Source: Parus major (Eukaryota; Chordata; Aves; Passeriformes; Paridae). Taken from it: a DNA stretch of 64,000 nucleotides. The notes beneath the pieces are model-generated. The model made no database searches. It was given only the letters and a program-made list of their open reading frames with translations, and was not told the DNA's origin. Below, piece by piece: positions 28,301-41,755 of the stretch. The first letter of the stretch is position 1. Each line of letters opens with the position of its first letter. The DNA is taken from contig NC_031769.1 of the NCBI RefSeq assembly GCF_001522545.3, positions 68,624,640-68,688,639 on the forward strand, written 5' to 3'. The translations under genes and the position numbers were made by a program.

Positions 28301-30109
28301 GCAAAATATCATGTTCTAAAAATATCAATAAATTAATCCACTGACATAGGAAGTTTTGATTCAAACAGCTTGAAAACAATTTTGCACACAAATTTATTAA
28401 TTTGGACAAGAAAATATTTTTCCATGCAGAGTTGCTAATGAATCTTAACTTCTAATTCACAAGAGACCTAATTTCTAATTCAGCAATACAAACGTTAGAA
28501 ACCTGGAAAGATATTTTTCTCACTAACTTGAAACTTTCACAATCTAAGTTATGAGCTTACTGTTTATTATTAGATAGACTTTACACATATAAATCTGGGT
28601 AAAAGACACACCACTGACAAGTTCTTAGAACTCTAACAACACCTCTGAGCTAGATCTGTTTAATCCAGCATCCCATTTTCCCCCAGCTCCACACATACAA
28701 ATGGCACTCTCCTTGCTTTCCATTCTTGGAAAAGCCTCAACACAGTCTGGTCTAATTCTGCCTCCAACTCTTCCTCCACTATATTCAGTCAACTTATCTG
28801 TGAGAAGTAAGTCTATCTTCAAAAACCCAAGTACTAGACCCATTGGCTTTTGCTTTGCAGTGCCTCCACCTCCTATGCAAACTTTGATCAGAACAATTTC
28901 TTCTTTCCAACTCTTGAGTTTTGCATGCAGTCTCATGAGTGGACTCATCCTTTCAGCTGGTCAAAGTCATCACTCACCCACCAATTAGTTTTGTCCCACT
29001 TAATGTTTTATGACTGCAACAGAAATTTAGAAGCCAATTGGAAACATTTCTGAGTCCCCTCTTGAGCTGATAGCCTCAAAGATTCACCTGCTCTGTCACA
29101 AAGGTAACAAAGTGGTAACAAAAGGCTAAAAAAAAAACAAACATTTTAAGCTCCAAGTGAATCCAGCAGAAAAAAAAAGACAGTAAAATGTATTTCACTT
29201 TACTGGACCTTCGAACAAAAATTTAAGAGCCTCATTATAGACAGGTTTACTGTGAGATACCTGCCATCACCCTCTACAGATGGAGGATAGCTAGATAAAA
29301 AAGATAAACTGAACCAGACAAACCATGGAATGAAACAAAATCCAGAAACCACATAAAGTCTTATTAATACCTATAGCACTGCCTATGAAACTGAACCTTT
29401 TCCCTCTTTTCCTACAGAAGAGGACTCTAGATACCCTCCCTGAAGTCGAACATCCTAAGTATTCCAAGCTCCCCATTATCTACATAACTTACTGATCACA
29501 GAAGGCTGTCTCTTCAGCAACAGAAGAATTATGTGTTTCTCAGTGACTCAAAAAGGTCAGAGACCTAAGCATTAGTAAGGCAACCAAAGTTACCTGATTT
29601 TAACATTGCAGATTTACAACTGTATTTTTGCTGCTCCATAGATATAGATATAAATATATACACACATTATTTTTCCCATTCTAAGACGGATACAGTGGCA
29701 GGGTGCAACACATTTTCTCCCTCCATTACTACATTTCAGGGAGTCACACTATTTTCTGGTACACTTCAATGGCCTTACAAGAAACCAAAACTACACTGTG
29801 GGACAAGGGAGAAAAAAGTAAAACACAAAATTAGTCACCAATTACTTCCTGTAATTATGGCAAAAAGAAACAGAGCAGAAGCGAACTATTAAATGCAGGT
29901 GGTAAATCTATGACAGTAGCTATAAGTTAAAGAGAACAAATCTGCAAGCAAATCTGATATTTAAATGCTTTCAGAACTATTCCTTCAAGCAGGGGTATCA
30001 GAAACACCCACAAAAGAACTCAGATATAAAATCTGACTTTACAGGTTCAGTCACTTCAGGCAAGTTTTTATACACATTTTCCTATCCTTAACAGCTTGAT
30101 CTGTTATTG
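25331..30109. other. Intronic DNA, no gene recognised
   Basis: This is AT-rich. It contains the hairpin at 27.60-27.67 kb. The stretch around 26.9-27.5 kb has homeodomain-like AT motifs and could hold conserved non-coding elements, but conservation cannot be seen from one sequence. Confidence 0.5.
27600..27670. repeat. 71-nt hairpin with 15-bp stem
   Basis: TAAGATGTATTTACC (27600-27614) pairs with GGTAAAATACATCTTA (27655-27670) with a single bulged base. An inner GGAAG/CTTCC stem lies within the loop. The length is in the pre-miRNA range, but large internal loops argue against a typical one. Confidence 0.5.
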
Positions 30110-30345
30110 ATTAAAGAGCAGCTGACTGGGCTTACAGCAGTCAAAAGCAACTGTGCTTGTGGTGACCATGAGACACTGGAGCTCAAGATCCTGACGGGAG
30201 TGAGGAAGCAGAGCAGCAGGGTAAGTGCTCAAACACATGAAAGCAGACTCTGGCTTATTCAAGAAGGCTGTAGGAGGAACACCCTGGCAGACACCTCAGA
30301 AGCTATATTTAATGGGGTAGAACTCATCCCACTGACAGCAGAAAA
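30110..30345 (+). mobile_element. CR1 LINE internal ORF2 fragment
   Basis: The frame starting near 30107 contains GDHETLELKILTGVRKQSSR, resembling the SDHEMVEFKIL...RKxxSR segment between the endonuclease and reverse transcriptase parts of CR1 ORF2. The DNA also shows the GTGACCATGAGA and TCAAGATCCTGA blocks and a later GAAAGCAGACTCTGGCTTATTCAAG block that match CR1. Both ends are missing, so this is an old internal remnant. Boundaries are estimated. Confidence 0.8.
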
Positions 30346-31590
30346 ACGTCACATTCATTTCTTCTCTAGGAGAAAAAACTTCAAAACCACAGTTTTAAAT
30401 AGGAAAGATCTTAACTGCTAAGAAGTGGTGCAGCACTGAGAGACCATGCTAAGCATCTGTGAAAGAGTATAATATGCATAAACTAATGTTTCCTTTTCTC
30501 CCTGCACAGTTCACTTGTCTCCAAGGCAAATTCTGAAAATCTAATTACAAGAACTAGTTGAGAAACTTTGAGATAGACATACCTCTAAAAAATGCTCATT
30601 TACAGAGTCAAATCACATTTATGTTCCTTCTATTTCAGTTCTCAGTCCAGAGATTGCTGAAACAACCTTGTGTTAGCTGGAAGCACTGAGTTTTGGATTG
30701 TAGTCAACCCCAAGCACTTAGGTGTAGATCAAATCCCCCCCAAACTTCACTTTGCTAGCATTTAAGGTCACCTCAACACCAACTTTGTAAATTCCATTCT
30801 CAATTACTTGAAGTCCTTTTCTATGATAGACACCTACATTCAAGGAGAAGAACACGGAACTCCAATATATGCTGTACTTTTGAGGGGATCACTACAACAC
30901 ACATTTCTTTTCCTGTTATACGTGAATACCTTAATATAGCCCCATATAGAAGAGTGTTTCCTTCTAGAGACAGAGATCACAGAGACCGATGAGGAAAAAG
31001 GAACAAGATAACACATACACCTCTTTTTCTTTCCTCCTCCCCCAACTCATCGTTATGCTTAAACATGTTTCTCTCTTAGCATTAAAATATTGGCATAAGA
31101 ACAGGTACCAGCCACCAATTCATTTTGGCTATAGTCTGAAGGTGAATTTCAAGGAAGGAAATAAAGCATTGTTCCAGAAATTCAAACAAACCCAGCTTCT
31201 TCCAAAACAGTGTCTGAACACACACCATCCTCCTATTAAAAAACAGCTGCCCAAACTACCCTGTTAGCCAGCTAGGATGTTCTCTAGCTATGATTCTGGG
31301 AGAATACACAAGCACAGAACATACCCAGCACAACTTGTGTAAGTACCACTACAATGCAGATAGATAAAAGACCTTCTTGAATCTCTCATAATATATCTGT
31401 CTTAAATATAAGCAAGCACATCTGATTAGTGTAACAACCACCCATTTTTAATTTGTGTTTTAAAATCCATATTTTACAGCCAACATATTCTACTCCAGAA
31501 GTCAACTCTCTGTGTGATCATTTTACATGCACATCAAAAGAATTACTGCAAAAGGGGTTACATTCCTATTTCATACAGCAACACTAGTTA

Positions 31591-31630
31591 GTAATTGGAC
31601 AGCTTACTCAGTAACTGGTCAGCTTACACA
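31591..31630. repeat. 20-bp tandem duplication
   Basis: GTAATTGGACAGCTTACTCA is followed directly by GTAACTGGTCAGCTTACACA, 17 of 20 bases identical. Confidence 0.8.
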
Positions 31631-34600
31631 AGCTGATCATTTTAGACAAACCTCAGCAAGGCAATACTGCCTAAATAAGCCTCTTTTAATCCCTCCCAAG
31701 AAGTCCCCATGCCACAAATACCACCCAGACACCTAGAAGAAATATGGAACTCTGAAAGATCTAAGAGTTTACTTCTTCCCACTGCAGTTTTCTATCTGGT
31801 GCTCTGCTTGCTTTGACAGCTAGGCAGGCCATAAGAACCTTTTTCCTCAAAGGGTCCTCCAGGAAAAACAATCACACTCCACAAAGCAAAAGGACTTCCC
31901 TCCAAACATTCTGGCCACCTGCACAGTGGATAAACTGAGTGGAAAAAGAAACAAGTACCAGTGCAAAACGCTCAGTTTTAATCAACCTCCTGATATTGTA
32001 CCATCTTCATGGTGTTGTACCACTAATTTCTCCTACTTTTGAATCCTTCCTACTGACCTCTGGATCCAGGGGATGCCCAGAGACATGTCAACATGATACT
32101 ACCACTACTGTGCAAGTTACCCCCAAGCAAGTCTCTAATCTGCACCAAGTGCTGCTTTGGACGGATTGTTTTGTTTATGCCTGGAGCTTAAGTCTTTAAA
32201 AGTTATGCAAGTTAGGGCATCCAGGCTTAACCTTCAATTTTTGTGTTCAAAAGTGCAGTCCTCTTGATTTCAAATTCTTCCACATCACTGGTGGACAATT
32301 TTCGCTAGTCATTTATAAGTTCTGAAAATGTTTTCTTTAGCTGTAACAGATTATATAATACTCTATAGTAAGAAAGCTTTCTGCAGAGTTAAACATAATT
32401 CAAAACACCAATTACATCATTAGCAAATCTCTGCAAGCTGACAGCCCAGCACCAGGTAGAGAAAATGAAAGAGAAGATCAACTTTCCCCTTGTAAGTTTC
32501 TTTAAAATAGGAAGACAAGTTATTTTACCTATCATACTGATGCAGTTCCCTTTGTTTTGGCAAGGAAGTTTTATATGTGTAACCTTTATACACATTTTAT
32601 GATTCCTATACAAAAAAACCCTGATTGACAGAAAGGTCTCAAACTTCAAATAACAAGATAATGTAGATCTTGTGTTCCAGCTTTGTCCCTTTGTATCCCT
32701 ACAAAAGTTGGTCACTGAACTGCACACAACTTGTCTTTTTTTCTGCATCCAGACATTAAAATAAACAAAGGTGAAAGAGACTAGAGTTTCATGGTTTTTT
32801 TATTTATTAGTGCTAAAATTACATTATTATCATACCTAATATAGAATAACAACAGAAGTTCAGCATATTACTAACTATATCCTTTAATAGGTAGATTGGA
32901 TGGTATGCAGCAGGAGTCGTGGGAGGACACTCACTGGAAAAGGTATCATGTAAATATTTTCACATTTATTTTTAAGAAGGATTATGTTAGAAGTCTGTGA
33001 GAATTCAACAAATGTTAGAGATACAGGCAAACTCCTTATTTTAGATACTTCAAAAAGCATTTTTTTAAGATGTTATAAAACAATGTCACATCAGTACCTT
33101 CTGATTTTGCAGTGACTGTTACACCAAACCTTTTTAAAAACAAAATGCCCACACACGAGAGTGCACAGCTAGATAGCAATAATCCTTGTTCAGATGGACA
33201 AAAGATGCCCAGAGACACGGGTAAATGGTACTGACACATTCATTTATCTTAAGAATTTTCTGAAGCCCCCAAATGCCAACAAGACAAGAAGGAGATCATA
33301 AGAAGCACTGCCTCCTGAAACTTACAGATCTGACCCCCAAAACCACATTTTTCAGACTCAGTGTCTTACATTAAGATGGAAGAACTTGCCTATGGAAGGC
33401 AATCCTCAAAGTGGCGTGTCCTGGTGAACAGCATTAGGCCCATGCAAACTGCACCAAGCTCAAATGGTATCACTTTTTATGATGTTAATGCAAGGTCTTG
33501 TTACTGCAACTGAAGGTAAGAAATTTTAAAAAGAAATTTAAAAAAAAATACTCGCCAAAACAAAATTTATCCATTATAAAGATCAGGCAATCCTGAAAAA
33601 AAGTACTGCATTTTTCATAGAAACGAGTGAAAAAGACTATGCTAACAGAGCACAGAAGTGCCGCACACACCACAGTGAAAACCAAGCCATCATGGCTAAA
33701 TACACCCACCCATTCAGCCAAAGCAAGATTCCCCCTTTCAAAAGTTTTATCCCATTCCCACTCATTTCTACAGGCTGGAAGAGACAGCAAACAGTAACTA
33801 TCCTTTCAAGGCACAGACAACATGCATTTTACTTAACCATGTCCAGCAGCCTAGTAAGAACAAGACAGGGTGTTCTTTTAATGCACATTCACAAGAGTTC
33901 AGCACAAAGCCCCACCTAAACTCAGAACTTCCGACAGTGGCTGCTTCAGGAAGCTTTCTAGAAGAAATGTAATAGAGCACTTTCTTCTGTACAGAAATCC
34001 CTTGAAAGGAAACAGATTTCATTTTCATTCAGCCCAGCCCAGCCCTTTGGCACTCAAGGGTCAGAGTTGCCTGAAGCTGTGCAAGCAGTGACTGACTCCC
34101 TAGAGCCTCCAAGAACAGTGGTACAGGACAGCACATTATAAACTACCAATCAAGAACCCTTCCCTTCCTGCAAACAAATCTGCTTTATTAACAAAAAAAG
34201 GATTATCTGTTCTTCCACACTAATTAATAATCAGTAATTTTTAACAGGCAATAGGGCAATGGAGTTGGCAGAGCACTGTGTGCTGCCTCCTCCCTCGGGA
34301 AATTCTGTATTTGCTCTCTGCATGTCCCACTGCCTGCCCCTAAAACCACGACAACAACAACGCCCTTGCCCATGACCGCATTCTTTTTCTGCAGTAATAA
34401 GTATACACAGCCAAAAAAAAGCTGGGGTAAAACTCAAAAAATCACAAATATTTTATCTCAGTCATGCGGATAACTGCATCTGAGCCTGAAAGCAACGCTA
34501 TGAAGTATGATTAAGGTTTAAATGTACAAAAATTAGAGCAACACACTTGATTGGTAGTGGTTACCTACCCTGTTATGAAGCCAGGCAGAAATAAACTTTA

Positions 34601-37600
34601 AAAGCTAAAGATGTTAAAAGACAACTTGTTTTCTTTACATTTTATTAAGGACCACCACAAATATTTTCTGCCTTTCAAACCCCTCCCAGCCCCTCCATTT
34701 TTTATTCTAGAATTTACATTTAGAATCTTCAAATTTTTATTTTTTTTTAATTGAAAAGTGAAAAAGAACAAGGAAGACCTGAGTCCTTCAAGCAACAACT
34801 TGATTCCTCAGCAAATTAGGTTTCTGGAAAAGTGCTCCAATGATTTCTTGCAGCTGGATTACAAGTTAACAAGAAAACAAGGGATTTGTAACTACTGAAC
34901 TTTTGGATTATTTTGCCCAGCAATTTGCTAATGCAAACTTTTGTATGTTCCAACATCAGGGCCACATGAAACATGTTTTGGTACTCAGAACCTGAATGCA
35001 GCTCTGGGACTGTCCAGTCACTTAAAATGGAAGAGCGTTTGACTTCTTTAGATAATGGTATGACAGCACAGCATCATGCACAGCCAATTTGTTGGAAGGT
35101 TTCCTCTAAAGAAAGGAACTTTCTTTACACACACGCACTGCAGAAACCAAAAGGCTGCTGCTCTTGTGACCTTCCATCATGCTAGAGTCATACCACAGAA
35201 GAAAGATCTCCACCTCGCAAGCATCCAGCTTCTAAGAGAGAACTCCCAATAGAAGGACAAAAATCAATGGGTTTCTGGGTATACTATGGAAATTAAGAGG
35301 AAGAGCAAAAAAGTAATTCCCCATTTCCCCCCCATAGTTTTAAGATCAAAACTATGGAAGAAATGTGTACACTAAAATGTTTCTCACCATTATCAGGAAT
35401 ATGGAGGAGAAAGGACCAGGTGCCATGAAGCCCTCCTAAACAATTTTTTATCTCAAAATACTTACAAAAAAGTTAAACATAATTAAAAAAAAAATAAAAG
35501 CAAACAACATGGTGTATCCACTATAGTTGCCTCCACAGTTTTTTCTTCACAAAATTATGTGAGGCAAAAGAAGAACATGGTAGTGTCGTATAGGTAAGAT
35601 TATCCAGTTTTATCTTGTATGGACATAAGAATCCTAGAGGAATTTTGAGTCTCAGATAAATCAAGTATCTTTTACAGTCATCATAAAATGCAAATACCAA
35701 GGACCTGTGAATGAATATATGCCTGTACTTTCCAACTTCTAGGGTTTAAAGTAGAAATATTCAAATATTTTCAAGAAAGGTTCTACAACCGTTTTTAAAC
35801 TCACAAGGAAACTGAAAAAAAGGACAGAAGCTTGCCAGGTGACAGAACATAACAACATAACCTCCATCTAATTGTCCTGATTTGCCCTAGGTTTGCTACT
35901 AGCTTGCATGTCATGCTCTTGCAAAAGACAGTGCAATGTTGACATTAAAAGTGAACCAATGACAGATAACTGTTATCACCATAATAAAATGTCTAAGAAC
36001 TAGCTAAGTTGAACAGGATCAGAGGAAATTCCAAAGCCTAATTTTATCCTCTTAAGTATCTAGATATATAGGCATGTTTGCAGAAATACTTTCCATTCAC
36101 ATGATGGCTGCAGCATTAATTACTATCTTACAACATTCCGCTAAAGGCACACACACTGACAAATTTCATCTTACAAAGGCATATGTTTGAACAGAGTAAA
36201 TCCCACACCACTAATGGTGGGGAAAAGAGACACACAAGCAGTGACTTTCAATGAAAACCAAGATGGTTTTCATATGTAAAGCTCATCCACACAGTAATAA
36301 GCCTTTCACTCCTAGTTTACCTGTGTGATAGGTCCCCAATATCAGGTTATAAAGGCAGAGGGAACAACACAATCCCATGGAGACCAGTACTTTCAGGTGA
36401 TAGTACCTTGCACAAAGCATCTTGTGACAAGTGCTCGGTTTGCTTATATAAGCCAGAAGCTAAACAAAAGACTTGGCATTACAACAGAACAGGCCGCTCT
36501 TGAGCGCTCATCTACTCACAACGCTAACAGCTAGGAGAAGCAATAGCATAACTATATGTTCCAACACCCCATTTTGTTACAGTAATCATCAACTCACCAG
36601 AACATGCCATGGTAATTTAAAAAGGATAGAAATTACACTTTCTGTGTAGCCCGGCTCTCCTCTTACAGTACTGTCAGACTTTCAAAGATAGTTACCTTAA
36701 CTTTAATAACCTGTATTCTGGAAGGTGAAACAAGCTAATTTCAAAACAGTCAAGTTTCTCTTCACACTCTTTTATCTCCATTGTCCACTCGGTTCCAACA
36801 GCAACCCATAATTTGCACTCATTTCCAAGTGATGCCAACGCACTTCTTGGGCTGCCTGGCAACAGGAGTTTTACTTGTAAACCTCCCCTCAACTGACACA
36901 CTCCCCTCCTCCAGTACTCAAGAATGTGTGGAATAGCTGAAGCTATTTATCTTCATTTCGCTCAAGACTTTCATAAGGTGTTGAAAAAATACCAGAAAAC
37001 CAACCTTGAAGCAAATCTGTGCTTGCATGCACTTTTTAGTCTTGTTATGAAATTGGGTACACAAAGTAAGTTTAAGTAGTGACCTTCTAACTTCGAAGAG
37101 ATTAAAACCTTATACATAATGTGTAATTTTATACATACAGGCAAGCAGAAGGTTTTTAATATAAATCTGTAAAAGGTAAAGCTGCTACAGTACTTTTAGA
37201 GCTTAAAATGGTAAGCTGTTCTAAAAGGAAACCTGCCATGGATATTCAGCACCAGTATTTATAATAGAAAACAGAATTCATAGGTCGAAAATTGGGGGGA
37301 AAAAGCAATATGAAGAGGCTATCTACCAGCAACAATTTCTCCCTCCTTGCTTCCTTCTTTTTCCTAGATCAATCCAGACACTTGGCACCACTTTCTCAGT
37401 TGCACATGTGTAAACAGGTGACAAAATCTGTATGTAAATGCTCTTAACAGACCACGAACAGAACCAATGACACCTTGGGAAAACTACTTCATTCACAAGA
37501 TTTGTAATCTCATGAAAAGCAATTCAGACCAAAACTTGCAGGATGGAGCATGGAAAGAGAAAAGGACAGAAACATCCAAGATACTCACTGACAGAGTATA

Positions 37601-38294
37601 AGCACAATGCTGTTCCTTATAGAAACTACAAAGGAACACTAACTCAAAAACACATTGCAGTTTTCAGAAGAACAGGAAGCTGTTCTACAAAAATCATCAG
37701 AGTTTCAAATTAAGTCTCACAGCAGGACAATGCTGAAGTCCTACACATGCCAGGATTCCAATAAAGATGGAACCTTATAAAGGTGGTTACTTAGCTTTAA
37801 GGTAATCCAAGTTTAAAACATTATTTTTAAGGATACATTGGCTTACAGGTTTTATACCCCAGCATAAAAAATGTATACTTCACCAGATGTTATGAGCCAA
37901 ACACACAAACTTTGGGTTCCCCACCTCCAATTCCATTTCCAGATGAAACATGTTAGATGTTGCCCACCCTGCCTACATAAAAAGCTTTTCATCTATTGAC
38001 TTTCTTGCCATTCAGGTACCAAATCATGTATATCCCACTGTTCCATCAAGCACATCTCTCTCCATTTTGCAACAGTCAATCCAGAGACATGCTAACAAGC
38101 AAATACCAGGAAAGTCTGTACCACTCCAATTCTGTATGTTTTGGTGAAAATGGCAACTTGCCCAAATCCTTCTATACTCATCCTGGATAGTTGTGTGCTT
38201 TCCTCAATGCTTCAGCTGTAGCAGCAGAAAATCCACACCAATACATCACTTTCCCTTTTCCAATGCCTTTTACGCGTGTCAGTAATGTCTATCA

Positions 38295-38329
38295 CTGTGG
38301 TATCTAGCTATAAAGATTAGATACCACAG
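38295..38329. repeat. Perfect 12-bp hairpin (CTGTGGTATCTA / TAGATACCACAG)
   Basis: Left arm 38295-38306 and right arm 38318-38329 are exact reverse complements around an 11-nt spacer. The inner nine bases of each arm recur as a second hairpin at 47203-47226. Confidence 0.8.
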
Positions 38330-39286
38330 ATCAGAGATGTGAGACGGTTCCTGAGAAGTAAATGAATGCTTAAGTTTGCAGAGCATTTTGTAGTTTTGAC
38401 TAATAGCTTTGATTTAGTCATTGTTTTCCCAGTTTTCTTTCACCTCCTTGCCCCTCACTCTCCCTCTTTCTCTCATCTCTTCCCTGAACCAAAGGAAAGC
38501 CACTGTTACCAGCTTTCTTCTCACCAGGCAGTAAATACACTTCCTTATCCCCTCCTTGAGAGAGCATGAGTAATGTCTATGGACAACAAACAAATTGGCT
38601 ATAACCTTAAAACTCAAATAGAAAAAGAATTACTGAGCTTAAGCAAGTTAAATATAAGCAGCCAGATACCACATGCCAGCATAAAGTTTTCCTCATCAAA
38701 CTCAGCACTTCAGAATATCTAAGATTACATCTGCTAGCAAAAAAATACTAATCTATCTCTGTTCAGACAAATCCGAACATACCAAAGGATTCAGCTATCT
38801 TGGGGCTGTGGACTGTGAACTTCTCATGATTCTTTGCTCTTTCTCAAGAGCTGCCAAGTGTATAAACTGTTCCCATTATTTACTCACAGATTAACAGTTG
38901 GTAAATTGGTCCCAGGGAATTGCTGAAGAATTTTCCTTATAACCATTTCCCTTGCCTACAAAAAAAAAAAGCCAACCACACAACGCCTTCCACCCCCAAC
39001 CCCCCAACCCTGAATGAATGTGAGAACTTCCTGCACTCAGAACAGCATGAATAGACCTGGCAAGTAGTCAGGGAGATAGTACAGGCCCATGAATACTCTG
39101 AATTCAGCTTCTGTGCTGCCGCTAAATTAAAGGAATTCAGGAGCCTCACAAAGGCTTGGTTATTTAATTATATTATAAAATAAAAGGCTGAATCTATTAG
39201 ACAGCATACGAAAGAAACCCTTTCCCAAGTGCCTGCGCAGAACAAGCAGCCCCAGTGACTCTGCCTAACCTTCTCCCTCTCCTCAG

Positions 39287-39360
39287 GGTGATGTCACCAC
39301 CACACTGCTGCCAGATCCAGCAGAGCTGCCGATGGAGGCAAAGCACTGCTCTACCTGCAG
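39287..39360 (+). other. Candidate exon on the + strand, antisense to PHLPP1 intron 1
   Basis: A branch-point-like GCCTAAC, a pyrimidine tract (CCTTCTCCCTCTCCTCAG, ending 39286), 74 bases, and a near-perfect donor CAG|GTAAGAG (GT at 39361-39362) follow in order on the plus strand. Two of three frames are open across it. It is richer in GC than its surroundings. It is not a PHLPP1 exon because the strand is wrong. It may belong to an antisense non-coding RNA or be a decoy. No second linked exon is identified. Confidence 0.4.
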
Positions 39361-40826
39361 GTAAGAGTCCTCACCAGCTCGTCTGAGACAAGCCGTAGTT
39401 CTTTACCACATGGGTTTTTTACCTTTGTTCTCCACTCACCACGAGACTCATGACACCTGCAAGCAAGCTACAACTGTATTTATCTCTGTACCTTAAACCC
39501 CTAACTGGATAAACTGATACGTCAGCATTCAAACCCTCTTTTCAGTTCAAACGCCTTCAGCAAAAACCACAGCACACACATTAATTAAGAGTACCAGTAC
39601 CAAATACCAGTACCCCGATCATGTTCTACCTTTCCCTTCTTTATAACTACCAAGGAACAATACACTCTGTAATTTGCCTTACAGGTCATTACAAAGCAAA
39701 ATCAGAGCAGCTTCCTCTGAGGACTCTGTCGCTCATCAAAACACACATCTCTCAACAGCCTCACATACACACAAGAAAATGGGCAGGGAAAGAATAGCAC
39801 ACAGAGGGAAAGATCAAAATGACACAGAGCATTGTGCACTCATTTTTACAGTTCAGCTGGCCGTGCTTGCGATTTGGAAACCCGGGCTGGTAGCCGTGAG
39901 ACAGCAGCACCTCACCCTTGTGCCTTGCCAGAAAGGTGACAGCCCTACATTTCATCAAATCACAGTGAAATGCTCAGGGTAGTGGACATGCTGGCATGGC
40001 CTAATGAGACCTGCAACCAGCTACCACCATGCTTCCCACTACCAAGAAGGGAAGCAAATATTCCCCATCCAGAGCAAAACTGCCAGGTGTGCCTGCCTGC
40101 AGACAGTCCCACAGGGGTGTATTCTTAGCATCTAGCTAAGCATTCCAGCTGTCAAAAGGACAACTCTAACTCCTGTGTGGAGAAGCAAAGGCACAAGAGA
40201 ATCCAAAAAGACAGAATAGGATGTTTATGCATGAATGATAAAACAAGGTTTGTGTAATATTTCATTAGGAAAATAAGGGTATTGCACTACTTCCCTGCCA
40301 CTGATGAAGACATTGTTATATTCAGACATTTCTGCTACAAAAGGTTGGTGGGTTTATAAAAATAAAAAGTGGGCATAAAAGACTTTAAGCTACAGCATTT
40401 GTTTTGGTATGGACAGCATTTACATTAAGTTTGAAAGTTAGACATTAGTCTCCAACCATCTTTAGACAATTATGTATTTTGCTGCAAAGAAGTATAGTCA
40501 TATCTACAGAGAACAGTCCAAGGGATTTTCAACTGAGAACATGCTGTATGGGGAAATTAGTAGATATGCGCTAAAGTTAAACCTGAAGGTGAAAAATGCT
40601 AAGAAAATGTGAAGAAAAATGCCAGTGCAACCAGAAATCCATAGTGCCAAGGCACAATGGCCAAAGAGCCGACTGAAGAGAATGCTAAAATACCATCTCT
40701 AATTAAGGATTGCCAACATGCACAGCAACAGAACAAACTTGAACTAACAATACCACATCTGGAAAGGCAATTCCCCAAACCAAGTGCAATGTAGTTAAGA
40801 ATCTCACAGATTAAAGAATCATAGAT

Positions 40827-40868
40827 ACAAGAACAGTTCACCTCTACAGAAATTAGAGCTGTTCTTGT
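40827..40868. repeat. 10-bp inverted repeat next to the CR1 3' end
   Basis: ACAAGAACAG (40827-40836) and CTGTTCTTGT (40859-40868) are exact reverse complements around 22 nt. They lie just outside the end of the CR1 copy at 40886. Confidence 0.6.
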
Positions 40869-40885
40869 GCTCACCAGTGACAATG

Positions 40886-41755
40886 GCACATAGAACCATA
40901 TTCTAAGCTGGAAGGGATCCACAAGGATCACTGAAGTCCAACCCAGCACACAGCAGCCCCAAGAATCACACCATGCGTCTGAAAACATTTTCCAAACATT
41001 TCCTCAACTCTGGCAGGCCTAGTGCCATGACCACTTCCCTGGGGAGCCTGTTCCAGTGTCCAATCACATTCTGGTGGTTTCCTAACATCCATCCTAAACC
41101 TCCCCTGACACAGCTTCATGCCACTCCCTTGGGTCCTGTCACTGGAGAGGAGATCAGTGCCTGCCCCTCAACTTCTCCTCGGGAGGAAGCTGTAGGCTAC
41201 AATGAGGTCTCCTCTTCACTCAGTCTCCTATTCTCTGGGCTGACCTCAGCCACTCCTCATAAGGTTTGCCCTCTAGATCCTTCATCATCTTTATAGCCCT
41301 CCTTTGGACTCTCTCCAATGGCTTGAAAACTTTCTTTTACTGTGGTGCCCAAAACTGCGCGCAACATTCAAGGTGAGGCTGCACCAGAGCAAAGCAGGAC
41401 AATCCCCTCCCTCAAGTGGCTGGTGGTTCTGTGTTTGATGCACTCAGGATGCTGTTAAGCCCTTTTGGCTGCAAAAACGCACTGCTGACTCATATTCTAC
41501 TTGCCATGGACCAGGATCCCCAGATCTCTTTCTGTGAGGCTTATCTCCAACCTCTCATTCCCCAGGTGGTGTGTGCATCCAGAGCTCCCAAACTTCAAGT
41601 GCAGAACCTGGCACTTGCCCCACTGAAATTCATATGGCTGGTAGGCAATCCTCTCCTGGACAGAAGTCTGAACACTGAATTCCCGGGACCTGCCTACAGG
41701 AATCCTACCTTTTTGGGGGCTGCAAGAGGAGACTGGACTTTCCCCGTACAATACT
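40886..41755 (-). mobile_element. CR1 LINE fragment, 5'-truncated, ORF2 C-terminus plus 3' end
   Basis: The plus strand shows the reverse complement of a CR1 3' end: a GGAAGGGATCC block, then a variant of the 'GAGTCCAACCC' motif, from 40886. Minus-strand translation shows ORF2-like peptides, for example GKCQVLHLKFG and ERLEISLTERDLGILV (about 41500-41640), then CIKHRTTS and QFW-type segments interrupted by stops and frame changes. It is a dead, 5'-truncated copy lying in the same orientation as PHLPP1 transcription. The 5' limit is approximate. Confidence 0.9.

Larger units (their letters stand above)
30346..40826. other. Intronic DNA with one candidate antisense exon
   Basis: No PHLPP1 exon seen. 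It contains the 31.6 kb tandem duplication, the 38.3 kb hairpin and the + strand exon-like segment at 39.29-39.36 kb. Confidence 0.55.

Noticed and set aside
40599..40988. 129-codon minus-strand frame
   Set aside because: It runs from the 3' end of a CR1 copy into non-coding DNA; hydrophobic and Cys-rich by chance.
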